A DNA stretch of 51,635 nucleotides from Anaerolineales bacterium UBA832. Lineage in GTDB: Bacteria; Chloroflexota; Anaerolineae; Anaerolineales; UBA11657. A model generated the notes under the pieces. The model did no database searches and was not told where the DNA came from. It saw only the letters and a program-made list of their open reading frames with translations. This document shows positions 39,580-49,493 of the stretch, piece after piece (positions within the stretch are counted from its first letter, which is position 1; every line of letters begins with the position of its first letter). The stretch covers positions 2,015 through 53,649 of the forward strand of contig DBHI01000034.1 in the NCBI GenBank assembly GCA_002296125.1, given 5' to 3'. Made by a program: the position numbers and the translations under genes.

Positions 39580-41620
39580 AAATGTTTACTTTTTGAGGTG
39601 TATTATTCTTAATTTAACGGAAAAATATTTATTTGGTGTTATTTTCTTATTGTCTCTTGTCATGGCATGGCGAAATTTTCGCTTAATGATCTCTGTTGTT
39701 CAGAGAGGAACTCCTGATTTGGAATATGACAAATTTGTTTCTCGACTTTGGAATGCATTGTCAGCACTTTTGACCCAGCGTTCCGTCTTACGTTTAAGAC
39801 CAATAACCAGTCTAATACATACACTTATTGTTTGGGGTTTTTTATATTATTTGTTAGTAAATTTGGTAGATATTGTTAATGGTTTTTCTAGACAGCCTAT
39901 TTTGGCTGGAGCAAGTTTCTTCAGTGGGTTTTATCGATTGATTGCAGATATTATGACGGGATTAATATTAGTATCCATTGTTTATTTTTTTGTAAGACGT
40001 TTTTTAGTTAATCCGAAAGCTATACATTTTTCTCCAAATGTCATCTTGCAATCAGATGTCAAACAGAAGATTCGTAGAGATTCTTTGATTGTGTATATTT
40101 TTATAATTTTACATGTTGGTTTTCGTTTAATTGGAGCTAGTGCCAGTATTGCACATAGCACTCTAGATACGTGGCAGCCTCTTGTATCTCTCGTATCCTT
40201 ATCTATGTTTGATATTGATCAGCAAAGCTTGATTATTATTGAGAGATGTAGTTGGTGGATTTCTATTGTGAGCATCATTATTTTTGTGCCATATTTTCCA
40301 TATAGTAAGCATATTCATTTGCTTGCTGGACCTATAAATATTTTTCTTAAACCACATCGTGTTTCATTAGGAGCATTGTCTGAAATAGATTTTGAAGATA
40401 ACAACGTTGATGAGTTTGGCGTACAGAGATTAGAACAACTTGGACAATCTCAAATATTGGATGCTTTTGCATGTATTATGTGTAACAGATGCCAGGATGT
40501 TTGTCCAGCATATGTGACGGGTAAAGAATTATCACCTGCTGCTTTAGAAATCAACAAAAGGACTCTAATTAATACCCAAATGTTATCTCTTGCAAATGGA
40601 GATTCGTCGGCTCAATTGTTGGGAAGTATCATTAGTGAATCGGCGCTATGGGCCTGTACAACATGTGGTGCATGTGTTGATATTTGTCCTGTTGGTAATG
40701 AGCCTATGATTGATATTATGGAGTTACGGAGATATCAAGTTTTGACTGAAGGTGAATTTCCTAACAGTTTGCAGACAGTTTTTAATGGAATGGAACGGCA
40801 AAGTAACCCATGGAATGTTCAGAATGATCCATTTAGTTGGTGTGAAGGATTAGATGTTCCAACGGTGGTTGATAATCCTGATTTTGAGTATCTATATTGG
40901 GTTGGATGTGCTCCTAAATATGATCCAGTAGCTAAGAAAGTTGCACGTGCGTTCATAAAAATTCTGAATACTGCCAAAGTGAATTACGCAGTTCTTGGTG
41001 ATAATGAGTGTTGTACTGGTGACTCAGCGCGACGTTCTGGCAATGAATACTTGTTTAATGAGATGGCAAACCACAATGTTGCTGAGTTAAATAATATTAA
41101 TGTAAAAAAAATCTTGGTGACGTGTCCTCATTGTTTGCATTCCATTAGTGCAGAATATTGCAAATTTGGTGGAGATTTTGAAGTTATTCATCATACTACC
41201 TTAATTAATGAGTTGATCAATAAAGGTAGTATTGTCGTTGATTCTAATAAAATGGGGCAATCAAATATCACATTTCATGATCCATGTTATTTAGGTCGAC
41301 ATAACGGTATATTTGATGATCCGCGACAATTGATTCAGAAAGGAGGAGGTAAGTTGCTCGAGATGGATAACAATAGACGCAATTCTTTTTGTTGTGGAGC
41401 AGGTGGTGGTCAGATGTGGAAGGAAGAAGAGTCAGGAGATACATCAGTTAGTAATATGAGATTTACTGAAGCTAAGAAATCAGGTGCTGATGTACTTGCA
41501 GTAGCTTGTCCGTTCTGTAGTGTGATGTTAAATGATGCTAATCAGTCTGATGGCAACACTATGATTATCAAGGATGTTGCAGAAATTATTGGTGATTCTA
41601 TTGATATGAAAGGATTATAA
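39554..41620 (+). CDS. Membrane-bound FeS oxidoreductase (HdrD/GlpC-like)
   Basis: A 688-residue protein. Residues about 30-270 are a nitrate-reductase-gamma-like membrane part (about five TM helices with His). Then come two [4Fe-4S] motifs, CIMCNRCQDVCPA and CTTCGACVDICPVG, and two CCG domains (ECCTGDSARRSG; FCCGAGGG) with further CxxC pairs. This layout is found in electron carriers that link flavoproteins such as ETF, glycolate or lactate dehydrogenases to the quinone pool. No partner flavoprotein is adjacent. The start is uncertain: the longest frame begins at TTG 39554, overlapping the DsbA gene. GAGGTG (39595-39600) is followed by ATT codons at 39602 and 39605, which would give a protein about 16 residues shorter. 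Confidence 0.87.
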   Translation: MNQSLHNNRNVYFLRCIILNLTEKYLFGVIFLLSLVMAWRNFRLMISVVQRGTPDLEYDKFVSRLWNALSALLTQRSVLRLRPITSLIHTLIVWGFLYYLLVNLVDIVNGFSRQPILAGASFFSGFYRLIADIMTGLILVSIVYFFVRRFLVNPKAIHFSPNVILQSDVKQKIRRDSLIVYIFIILHVGFRLIGASASIAHSTLDTWQPLVSLVSLSMFDIDQQSLIIIERCSWWISIVSIIIFVPYFPYSKHIHLLAGPINIFLKPHRVSLGALSEIDFEDNNVDEFGVQRLEQLGQSQILDAFACIMCNRCQDVCPAYVTGKELSPAALEINKRTLINTQMLSLANGDSSAQLLGSIISESALWACTTCGACVDICPVGNEPMIDIMELRRYQVLTEGEFPNSLQTVFNGMERQSNPWNVQNDPFSWCEGLDVPTVVDNPDFEYLYWVGCAPKYDPVAKKVARAFIKILNTAKVNYAVLGDNECCTGDSARRSGNEYLFNEMANHNVAELNNINVKKILVTCPHCLHSISAEYCKFGGDFEVIHHTTLINELINKGSIVVDSNKMGQSNITFHDPCYLGRHNGIFDDPRQLIQKGGGKLLEMDNNRRNSFCCGAGGGQMWKEEESGDTSVSNMRFTEAKKSGADVLAVACPFCSVMLNDANQSDGNTMIIKDVAEIIGDSIDMKGL

Positions 41621-41623
41621 AAT

Positions 41624-43519
41624 TTGATTTTAGATAAAGATAGAAGACTAAATAGATTAGGTATTGTTGTTCTATTGATAATTGCTTTTGCATTGAGGAT
41701 GCATAATTTGGGATATCAAGAATTGCGTGGTGATGAAGCGTTTTCGTGGAATTATGTTGTTGATGAATCAAATATTATCTCTATTCTTGAAAGGATCATT
41801 AATGAGGGTGATCCTCAGCCTCCCTTACACTATTGGTTGTTGCAATTATGGGTCAACATTTTTGGAGATACTGAGATTAGTCTACGAATACCATCGGTTT
41901 TGTTGAGTATGATAGTTATTGTTTTGGTTTATCAGATTGGTTGCAGAACAGTATCTTATTTTACAGGTTCATGTGCTGCTTTCTTAACATCACTACACCC
42001 ATTTCAGATATGGTTAGCACAGGACGTTAGAAATATGTATCAGCTGGCAATATTATTTGTATTGTGCGCCACATTGGTTTTGCCTGGATTAATGAAGGGT
42101 AAATGGCAAAATTGGTGGCTCTATATTGGTTGTGGTTCATTGGCTATGTATAGTCATTATTATGCAATTTTTGGATTAGTAGCTCATGGGTTTTATGTAA
42201 TTGTGATGGCAGGAACATATTGGTATCGTTGGGTTATAGCTATGGGTTCTATTGGTTTATTGTTGTTGCCATGGGCAGTTATTATACTCCCTGTGTTTTT
42301 GTCAGGGCAGTTAGCAGATCCGGGGTATATAGATTTTTATTATTTTATTGGCTTAATGTTAAGAGATTTTTCTTTGGGAACTGTTGTTTCATCAAGTATA
42401 AGTCAATGGACGGCTATTGTTATGACTGTTGTTTTTTTTATGGGAGCGTTAATGTTGTTGAAGGATAAAGATCGTGATAGATCCTTCATCTTATTTTTGG
42501 TTATGTGGCCAGTTGTTGCTATTGTGGGAATTTATTTGGTTGTTTTACATCGTAATACATTGAATACATTTTATTTTTTGATGGCATTTCCCGCAGTCTA
42601 TGTAATTGTTTGTGGTGCTTGGGAGTATATTAGATATATAGACAAATTTAGACGGATAGCAGATATTGTTGTAACTCTGTATTTTATGTTAATAGTTTTT
42701 GGTTTGTGGAATTATTATTTTGTTGATGAATGGAGTAAGAATCGTGGGCTTCGGGAGATAGCATCGATCATGAAGGCAGATGTAAAGTCTCGTGATGTTT
42801 TTATATCTAATTTTCCAGATCCAACTCAAGATTATTATTTGAGGACAATTATTGACGATCGTATCATGTTGCCTGCAAATCTTGATATGACATATTCAGA
42901 TGTATTGTCTGAACTTAATATGTTTGAAAATGATTACGATAGATTGTGGTTTATTCCTATGATTTCACCAAACTGGGATGCTGATAGCTTAGCACTTAAT
43001 GCTATTGAAAATAAATATTTGTCTGACTATCAATATGTTAGCAAAAAATTAGCTCTTATGAGGTTTGTTGTGCAACCATCTGAAGCAGTTGGGGTGACAT
43101 TTGTTGGAAAGACATTTATTGAAGGTCCTAAAATAGAATATGTTCATTTGACTGTAAATGGTATATCAGATATATATGATGTTAATATAGGTGATGAATT
43201 GATAGTTACATTAGTCTGGTCTACAAAAATACCAATCAATGATAGTTATGTTGTTTTTGTGCATTTGTTAGATACAAAAGGACATCTACTAGCTTCTCAT
43301 GATGGGATTCCAGGTGACGGTCTCAAGCCGACTAATTACTGGGATATTAATGAGAGAATATTAGATCGACACAGATTTGATATCCCTGTCTTTAATAGGG
43401 ATCAGTCTGTTGTACTGGTAGCAGGTTTGTATCAAGAACAAACTGCTGAACGACTTTTATTATATGATGATGCCGATCATGTACCTCTAACTGAATTACA
43501 GTTGATATCAGATAATTAG
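41624..43519 (+). CDS. GT39-family membrane glycosyltransferase
   Basis: Polyprenyl-phosphate-sugar-dependent glycosyltransferase (631 residues, ArnT/PMT type). The first-loop Asp-Glu pair is in LRGDEAFSW (about residue 38), and FQIWLAQDVRNMYQ is another family segment. About ten TM helices run to residue ~360. The last ~170 residues form an extracytoplasmic domain with IVTLVWSTKIPI, YVVFVHLLDTKGHLLA and LVAGLYQEQTAERLLLY, which I recall as typical of Chloroflexota GT39 proteins. The start is TTG 41624 (AAAGGA upstream), four bases after the preceding stop. Lipid or glycan targets are unknown. Confidence 0.87.
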   Translation: MILDKDRRLNRLGIVVLLIIAFALRMHNLGYQELRGDEAFSWNYVVDESNIISILERIINEGDPQPPLHYWLLQLWVNIFGDTEISLRIPSVLLSMIVIVLVYQIGCRTVSYFTGSCAAFLTSLHPFQIWLAQDVRNMYQLAILFVLCATLVLPGLMKGKWQNWWLYIGCGSLAMYSHYYAIFGLVAHGFYVIVMAGTYWYRWVIAMGSIGLLLLPWAVIILPVFLSGQLADPGYIDFYYFIGLMLRDFSLGTVVSSSISQWTAIVMTVVFFMGALMLLKDKDRDRSFILFLVMWPVVAIVGIYLVVLHRNTLNTFYFLMAFPAVYVIVCGAWEYIRYIDKFRRIADIVVTLYFMLIVFGLWNYYFVDEWSKNRGLREIASIMKADVKSRDVFISNFPDPTQDYYLRTIIDDRIMLPANLDMTYSDVLSELNMFENDYDRLWFIPMISPNWDADSLALNAIENKYLSDYQYVSKKLALMRFVVQPSEAVGVTFVGKTFIEGPKIEYVHLTVNGISDIYDVNIGDELIVTLVWSTKIPINDSYVVFVHLLDTKGHLLASHDGIPGDGLKPTNYWDINERILDRHRFDIPVFNRDQSVVLVAGLYQEQTAERLLLYDDADHVPLTELQLISDN

Positions 43520-43524
43520 CTCGG

Positions 43525-44472
43525 TCATTTTTTGTGAATTAGTGTATCTTGAAGTGCATCATTTAATACAGGAAATTTGAATCTAAATTCATCAGTGAGA
43601 AGTTTTTCAGGTATAACTTTTTGACCATTTAATACTACATCAGCTACTTCTCCAAACAATGCTCTAAATGCTATGGATGGAACTGGCATCCAGTGAGGTC
43701 TATTAATGCATTTAGAGATTGTCTTACCGAATTCCATGTTTGTTGCCGGATTCGGTGCAGTTATATTGTATATACCTGAGGTCGTTTCATCTTCAATAAA
43801 ATGTATAAATGCTTCAACCAAGTCATCCATATGAATCCATGAGTAATATTGTTGACCATTTCCCACTTGTCCACCAATAAACATTTTATATGGAAACATT
43901 AATCTTGGTAAGAAACCACCTTTAGTACTTAATGGTAATCCAATCCTAGCTACTATTCTTCTCATTCCAACACCAATGAGAGCACTTGAAGATTCCCAGG
44001 ATTCACATACTTGTGCAAGAAAGTCTTTACCTGCTTTATTAGATTCAGTTATCTCCTGATGTTCTGAGGGGCCATAATAGCCTATTGCTGAAGTTTGTAG
44101 GAAAACTTTCGGTTTATTTTTAGATGATTCAATGGCACGTGTTAAAATTTGTCCGGTTTCTATTCTACTTTTTAATATTAAGTCTTTTCTATATGATGAC
44201 CATCTCTGTGGAAATAGACCAAACAAACCGTTTCCAGCAATGCTCTCACCAGCCAAATGAATGATTGCTTCGTTAGTTTCAATAGATTTTTCCCAACCAG
44301 ACAATGTTTTAGCATCCCATACAATTTGATGTACTTCATCAGGTAGGTCGATAGGATCTGTATTCCTGGTAAGAACAGACACATTGTAGTCTAAGCTTAT
44401 GAGTTTCTTTGTAAGAGCTTTACCTATTAATCCACTTCCACCCGATATTAGAACGTTCATTTTGGTCATCAA
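43525..44472 (-). CDS. TIGR01777 family NAD-dependent epimerase
   Basis: SDR-type nucleotide-sugar epimerase-like protein (315 residues) of the YfcH/TIGR01777 family. Features are ISGGSGLIGKALTKKLI, the domain-specific LAGESIAGNGLF and QTSAIGYYGP, KDFLAQVCESWESSS and MRRIVARIGLPLSTKGGFL; the C-terminal DUF1731-like end FRFKFPVLNDALQDTL is complete. The biochemical role of the family is unknown. It overlaps the ALDH gene by four bases on the same strand, so the two are coupled. Its 3' end is five bases from the convergent GT39 stop. Confidence 0.9.
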   Translation of the reverse strand: MMTKMNVLISGGSGLIGKALTKKLISLDYNVSVLTRNTDPIDLPDEVHQIVWDAKTLSGWEKSIETNEAIIHLAGESIAGNGLFGLFPQRWSSYRKDLILKSRIETGQILTRAIESSKNKPKVFLQTSAIGYYGPSEHQEITESNKAGKDFLAQVCESWESSSALIGVGMRRIVARIGLPLSTKGGFLPRLMFPYKMFIGGQVGNGQQYYSWIHMDDLVEAFIHFIEDETTSGIYNITAPNPATNMEFGKTISKCINRPHWMPVPSIAFRALFGEVADVVLNGQKVIPEKLLTDEFRFKFPVLNDALQDTLIHKK

Positions 44473-46007
44473 TCTATCTCCTTTTGTGAAAAATCAATAC
44501 CCTGTGATAAGGGTAATTTTTTTGTCCAATTAATAGTAACAGTTTGGCGTCTCATGTATCCTTTCCATGCATCAGAACCGGATTCTCTTCCCCCTCCGGT
44601 TTCTTTCTCCCCTCCAAATGCACCGCCTATTTCGGCTCCTGTGGTACCAACATTAACATTTGCTATTCCACAGTCTGATCCTCTTGTTGACAGAAAAGTT
44701 TCCGCGTCATATAAATTGCTAGTAAATATTGCACTAGATAGTCCCTGGGGTACAGAATTTTGAAGAGAAATTGCTTCATCAAAATCATTGTATTCCATTA
44801 TGTATAAAATTGGTGCGAATGTTTCTTCATATAAAAGAGGTATTTGATCGTTCATTTTAATGATTACAGGTTCTACAAACAGAGGGCCTAAATCTAATAG
44901 TTGTTGACCACCATATATCACTAATCCATTATTGTTTTTAGCTGTTTCTATTGCTTGTAACATTTTATTAATGCTATCTTGGCTAATCATTGGACCCATA
45001 GTTGTGGTATTACAGAGCGGATCACCGATTTTGATGTTTTTATATTTGTCGAGTATAGTTTCAATAAGTTCATTGATGATAGATTTGTGTGCAATTATTC
45101 GTCTAGTAGTTGTACATCTTTGACCAGTTGTGCCTATAGATCCAAATAAAATAGCCTCTGAAGTTAGCTTTAGATCTGCATCTTTTGTTACTATGATGGC
45201 ATTATTGCCACCTAATTCTAGTATGCTTTTTCCTAGTCGTTTAGCAACCTGTGTGCTAACAATTCTGCCTGTTTTAACAGATCCAGTAAAGGAAATCAAT
45301 GGAATACGTTTATCATTTACTAGAGTACTTCCAATGTCTGATCCAGTACCAGTGATTAGATTAAAAATTGCTTTTTCTTTGTGATCAGACATTATTTCAT
45401 TTGTTATATTTTGTAAAGCTATTGCGGTTAATGGAGTAACTTCTGATGGTTTCCAAATGACTGTGTTACCACACACAGCGGATATTATAGCATTCCATGC
45501 CCATGGAGCTGCAGGGAAATTAAATGCCGTAATTATTCCGGTTGGACCAATTGGATGCCACTGTTCATACATACGGTGGCCAGGTCTTTCAGAATGCATT
45601 GTTAGTCCATATAATTGTCTAGACAGACCAACTGCAAATTCGCATATATCAACAACTTCTTGGACTTCTCCAATACCTTCTCGCTTAATTTTTCCCATTT
45701 CTAATGCTATTAGTTCACCAAGAGGTTCTATGTTTTCACGTACTAAATTTCCTACGTCACGAATAAGTTGCCCTCTTAGAGGTGCAGGTTTTTCACGCCA
45801 TTTCAAAAATGATTTTTCAGCCTCACCAATTACTTGTTTATAAGATGTATTAGAAGTTTGTTCTACAGTAGCAATTGTTTCACCAGTAGTTGGATTAATT
45901 GAAGATATATGTTGGTTGTTTGTGCTTATCCAACAATCTTTTCCAAAACAGGATCCATAGTTTGTGTTTTGAATACCTAGATGTGATAACAGATTATTGA
46001 TCTTCAT
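44469..46007 (-). CDS. Aldehyde dehydrogenase, ALDH7 (antiquitin/AmaB) type
   Basis: NAD(P)-dependent aldehyde dehydrogenase (512 residues). The catalytic Glu is in LELGGNNAIIV and the catalytic Cys in GTTGQRCTTTRR (about residue 293). FNFPAAPWAWNAI and EVQEVVDICEFAVGLSRQL are characteristic of the ALDH7 branch, which oxidises alpha-aminoadipate semialdehyde/piperideine-6-carboxylate in lysine breakdown, or related semialdehydes. The substrate here is inferred by family only; no other lysine catabolism genes are in the window. It is upstream of and coupled to the epimerase. Confidence 0.9.
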   Translation of the reverse strand: MKINNLLSHLGIQNTNYGSCFGKDCWISTNNQHISSINPTTGETIATVEQTSNTSYKQVIGEAEKSFLKWREKPAPLRGQLIRDVGNLVRENIEPLGELIALEMGKIKREGIGEVQEVVDICEFAVGLSRQLYGLTMHSERPGHRMYEQWHPIGPTGIITAFNFPAAPWAWNAIISAVCGNTVIWKPSEVTPLTAIALQNITNEIMSDHKEKAIFNLITGTGSDIGSTLVNDKRIPLISFTGSVKTGRIVSTQVAKRLGKSILELGGNNAIIVTKDADLKLTSEAILFGSIGTTGQRCTTTRRIIAHKSIINELIETILDKYKNIKIGDPLCNTTTMGPMISQDSINKMLQAIETAKNNNGLVIYGGQQLLDLGPLFVEPVIIKMNDQIPLLYEETFAPILYIMEYNDFDEAISLQNSVPQGLSSAIFTSNLYDAETFLSTRGSDCGIANVNVGTTGAEIGGAFGGEKETGGGRESGSDAWKGYMRRQTVTINWTKKLPLSQGIDFSQKEID

Positions 46008-46053
46008 CTATTTCATTGATTTGATATATATATAAAGTTTGTTTTTACAATAC

Positions 46054-47940
46054 TTATTCTGGGAAATTAACAACTATTGTCATTCCCCAACGCAGTCTTG
46101 GATCGGTTTGATTTGCATCAATGTTTACCGTATATGTTACATCTCCACGTTTTTCAACGAATAGTTGGCTGATTGAGCTGACAGTACCCTGTAATTCTAG
46201 ATCGGATAAAGCATCTGGAATCATAGTTACAGTTTGACCAATAGATATTGAAGGCACTTCTATTTCAGTTAAGTTGTCAGTTTCAACTTTCCATTTGGAA
46301 AAATCTGCTATTGTTCCTATTGATTGTCCTGGTAGTACATATTCATCAACAGTTAGTTGCAAATCAGCCAAGGTTCCATCCCAGGGCGCAACCAAATCAT
46401 TGTCATTGAGATTTTGAGTTGCAGATTCTAAAGCTGCTTGGGATGCTCGCATTTGTGTTCGGGCTGAATTTAATGAGACTAGTGCTGATTCTTCACTTAT
46501 TTTGGATAATTCAACGGCTATTTCAGCTTGATGTATTTTTAATTCTACTTGTTGAGATTGAGTATTAGTATAATTGACATATGAGTTTGCCTGATCTAAT
46601 TGTCCTTTAGCTAATGCTAAGGCATCGGGATCAATACCATTATCTAAATCAGAAAAGCGTTGCTCTGCATCTGCTAGTTGAGCTTTGGCCAATTTTATGT
46701 CATTTTCTAGTTGTTGAGTAGCTAGCTCTATAGATTGTGGTACAGCTGGATCATCAGCAGATTGATTAGATGATGCTATGATGCCTCCACGACTATATTT
46801 TCCACTATTTGCCCATTCGAGATTACGCTTGGCTTTAGCTAGATCACTTTTAGCATTGTTAATGAGTTTGTCATTTTGGAGACGTGCTTTTTCTAGTTGT
46901 TCTACTGCTTCATCGTATTGAGATACAACGTCATTATAATAATCTTGGGTATCTGCCAGTGTAGTTGTGCGTCCATCAATTGTTATCTTTCTTTCATTAT
47001 CACAAGTAAGTTTTGCTTTTGTGACTATACTGGGGTAGTCATCTAACATTTCTTCAGCAATCCAATTGTCTACTTCATAAATACTTCCTGGATTATAAGT
47101 TGTATTTCTGTATGTGAAAATTTTGGAGAATTCAAGTTTAGTATATACTTCACCATCAACATCTACTTGACATCCGTCAACTGCTTTCTTCACTTTGTCT
47201 AGAAATTCTTTTTCATCATCTACGAGATCTTTTGTACTATCTACTGCGTCAGTAAGCGTACCTATGTTTAAGATTGTTGAATCTAATTGTAGTTGTTTAA
47301 GTGCATTTTCAGTGATTTCAACTTGTTGTTCATAATACTGAATATCGGGTTTATCTATAGAAGAAAGTGTGTCTTCAGCTGTTTCGATGATTGCAAGAGC
47401 AATTTGTATCTCATTTTCTATCTGAGCTGGCAGAAGAGTTGATGCTTCTTCTAATTTTTCAAGTGCTTGTTGAGCTTTGATCAGTTCTACCTTTGCTCTG
47501 GAATTTTCTAATGCTAGTTGAGGCTGTTCTAACTTAGTTTGGTTTAGAGTGTTTTGTGCCTGTTCAACATTATTGCTAGCTTGTTTTAAATTTAGTTCCG
47601 CAGCTCTAACAGATGTTAATGCTTGTTCTGCATTAGCATTAGCTTGTGCATAAGTAGCTGTTAAGCTTTCCTTATTGTTTAGTCTGGCAATAATTTGCCC
47701 CTTTTTTACTTCACTATCTTCATCAAATAATATCTCAGTTACTTTTCCAGCCATACTGAAAGACAGATCAACATGTTGGAAAGGTAATAGTTTTCCTTCA
47801 GCTATTACTCCATATTCTGGTCTGATTTCTGGAATTTGTGAGTTTGTTTCAGACGATTCGGTTGATTCGTTCTGACAAGCTGTCACAAGAGTTAATATAA
47901 ATACTAATATTATACAAGTTATAGTTTTGTTTTTAAACAA
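46054..47940 (-). CDS. HlyD-like membrane fusion lipoprotein with long coiled coil
   Basis: A 628-residue periplasm/exterior-facing adaptor. The signal peptide ends in the lipobox LVTAC (Cys at about residue 22). A biotinyl-lipoyl-like half (LPFQHVDLSFSMAGKVTEILFDE, DSEVKKGQIIARLNN) is at about 50-98. A very long Ala/Gln/Leu/Glu-rich coiled coil runs from about 100 to 500, interrupted around 240-330 by a Cys-containing insert (VDGCQVDVDGEVY). The second lipoyl half and beta-barrel are at 505-628 (APWDGTLADLQL, EVPSISIGQTVTMIPD). Such adaptors work with ABC (MacB-like) or RND pumps, but no pump gene is adjacent here. Expression may be from its own promoter at about 47950-48000. Confidence 0.87.
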   Translation of the reverse strand: MFKNKTITCIILVFILTLVTACQNESTESSETNSQIPEIRPEYGVIAEGKLLPFQHVDLSFSMAGKVTEILFDEDSEVKKGQIIARLNNKESLTATYAQANANAEQALTSVRAAELNLKQASNNVEQAQNTLNQTKLEQPQLALENSRAKVELIKAQQALEKLEEASTLLPAQIENEIQIALAIIETAEDTLSSIDKPDIQYYEQQVEITENALKQLQLDSTILNIGTLTDAVDSTKDLVDDEKEFLDKVKKAVDGCQVDVDGEVYTKLEFSKIFTYRNTTYNPGSIYEVDNWIAEEMLDDYPSIVTKAKLTCDNERKITIDGRTTTLADTQDYYNDVVSQYDEAVEQLEKARLQNDKLINNAKSDLAKAKRNLEWANSGKYSRGGIIASSNQSADDPAVPQSIELATQQLENDIKLAKAQLADAEQRFSDLDNGIDPDALALAKGQLDQANSYVNYTNTQSQQVELKIHQAEIAVELSKISEESALVSLNSARTQMRASQAALESATQNLNDNDLVAPWDGTLADLQLTVDEYVLPGQSIGTIADFSKWKVETDNLTEIEVPSISIGQTVTMIPDALSDLELQGTVSSISQLFVEKRGDVTYTVNIDANQTDPRLRWGMTIVVNFPE

Positions 47941-48188
47941 AATATGTTTCTCCTAGTTAGATCAAAATATTTTAATTAATCTACCAATAAATATATCATA
48001 TTAATGCAAATATTTTGTTAGAATTTTTGGAATTTGACCTAAGTGTTGTTTTTGTTATTCGTAATAAGTTACAGTATTATCTTGTGTTTGATTTGTTTGT
48101 CTCTAAAAATTCCAGAATATGCGTAATCGCTGTATAATGCTGCTTAGTAAATATTTATTTTTCAAGATACTTTAAGGTTGGTAAAGAT

Positions 48189-48941
48189 ATGAATAATAAT
48201 TTAAAAGATAGGGTGTCTATTGTGACAGGTGCTTCACGAGGTATTGGTAGATCTATTGCAGAGGCCATGGCTAGTTTGGGAGCGAAAGTCGTAGTTAATT
48301 TTTCCAAAGACGAGGTTGGTGCACAACAAACAGTTGATAACATCATATCTAAGGGTGGTTTAGCTACTTTATTCCAGGCAGATGTTTCTGTATTGTCAGA
48401 GGCCCAAGAATTAATTGATTATGCATTAGACAAATATGATGGAATCGATATATTAGTAAATAATGCTGGGACGACTCGTGATCAGTTGATTGTGAGAATG
48501 TCAGAAGATGATTGGGATTTAGTTTTAAAGGTTAATTTGAAGAGTACATTTAATTGTTGTAAGGCTGTTATGAAACCAATGATGCGCAAGCGATATGGAC
48601 GTATCATCAACATAAGTTCAGTCTCGGGTATTGCTGGAAATGCTGGTCAAACAAATTATTCGGCATCCAAATCAGGTATGATTGGTTTTTCTAAGTCTTT
48701 AGCTCGAGAAGCTGCTGCTAGAAACATTACCGTAAATGTTGTGGCACCTGGATTTATTCCTACAACGCTTACAAATGACTTGTCAGAAGAGATGAAGCAG
48801 ATGACATTGGCCAATATACCAATAGGAAGATGGGGTGAGCCTCACGAAGTAGCAGATGCCGTCATCTTTTTTGCACGTGATGTTTCTGGATATGTGACAG
48901 GACAAGTGATTAATGTAGATGGCGGTATGGTGATGTTCTAA
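48189..48941 (+). CDS. fabG: 3-oxoacyl-[ACP] reductase
   Basis: NADPH-dependent reductase of fatty-acid synthesis (250 residues), classical SDR. The cofactor site is TGASRGIGRSIAEAMA. The tetrad is visible: NNAGTT, the Ser in INISSVSGIAG, and Tyr/Lys in YSASKSGMIGF. Also present are VNVVAPGFIPTTLT and the closing GYVTGQVINVDGGM. No other fab genes are adjacent, so a more general SDR substrate remains possible. A TATAAT (48133-48138) lies about 50 bases upstream of the ATG. The next gene, nusB, is 96 bases downstream. Confidence 0.9.
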   Translation: MNNNLKDRVSIVTGASRGIGRSIAEAMASLGAKVVVNFSKDEVGAQQTVDNIISKGGLATLFQADVSVLSEAQELIDYALDKYDGIDILVNNAGTTRDQLIVRMSEDDWDLVLKVNLKSTFNCCKAVMKPMMRKRYGRIINISSVSGIAGNAGQTNYSASKSGMIGFSKSLAREAAARNITVNVVAPGFIPTTLTNDLSEEMKQMTLANIPIGRWGEPHEVADAVIFFARDVSGYVTGQVINVDGGMVMF

Positions 48942-49037
48942 CTGTGATAGAATCAGATTTTTGTTGCTGAATGATTATATGTTTTTATAAGTATTTAGCT
49001 ATGAATAAGCAAATAGTATTATTAAGAGGTTGCTCTT

Positions 49038-49493
49038 ATGAAAACTCGTAGAAAGGCACGTAAATTGGCACTGGAAATTCTATATGAAATGGATTGCAGT
49101 GCACATGAGTTGAAAGACACATATGCTTATGAAAAAGCAAATATGGATGTAAAAAGTAATCAAAAGGATTTTGCGTTGCAGTTAGTTGTTGGAGTTTGGG
49201 AACATAGAGCATGGTTAGACCAAGTAATTCATAGACATGCACCTCAATGGCCTTTAACTCAAATGGCTTATATAGATAGAAATATTTTGCGTATTGCTAT
49301 ATGGGAGTTTGGTGTGTATGACTGTACTCCTATGAAGGTGGCAATTAATGAAGCTGTTGATATTGCTAAGATTTATGGAAGCGAATCTTCATATCGTTTT
49401 GTCAATGGTGTTTTAGGTGTATTAGCTGATAAGGAAAATGATGTACGTCAGATGTTGATATCTAAGATCAATACTGAGCATATGAAAGCATGA
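49038..49493 (+). CDS. nusB: Transcription antitermination protein NusB
   Basis: All-helical RNA-binding protein (151 residues) that joins NusE on boxA of rRNA leaders to promote antitermination. The start RRKARKLALEILYEMD with the Arg-rich RNA face, FALQLVVGVWEHRAWLD, IDRNILRIAIWE and KVAINEAVDIAKIYGSESSYRFVNGVLG are all classical. The stop overlaps the start of the tatA/B gene by four bases, so nusB-tat are coupled. The ribosome binding site is AAGAGG (49023-49028). Confidence 0.95.
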   Translation: MKTRRKARKLALEILYEMDCSAHELKDTYAYEKANMDVKSNQKDFALQLVVGVWEHRAWLDQVIHRHAPQWPLTQMAYIDRNILRIAIWEFGVYDCTPMKVAINEAVDIAKIYGSESSYRFVNGVLGVLADKENDVRQMLISKINTEHMKA

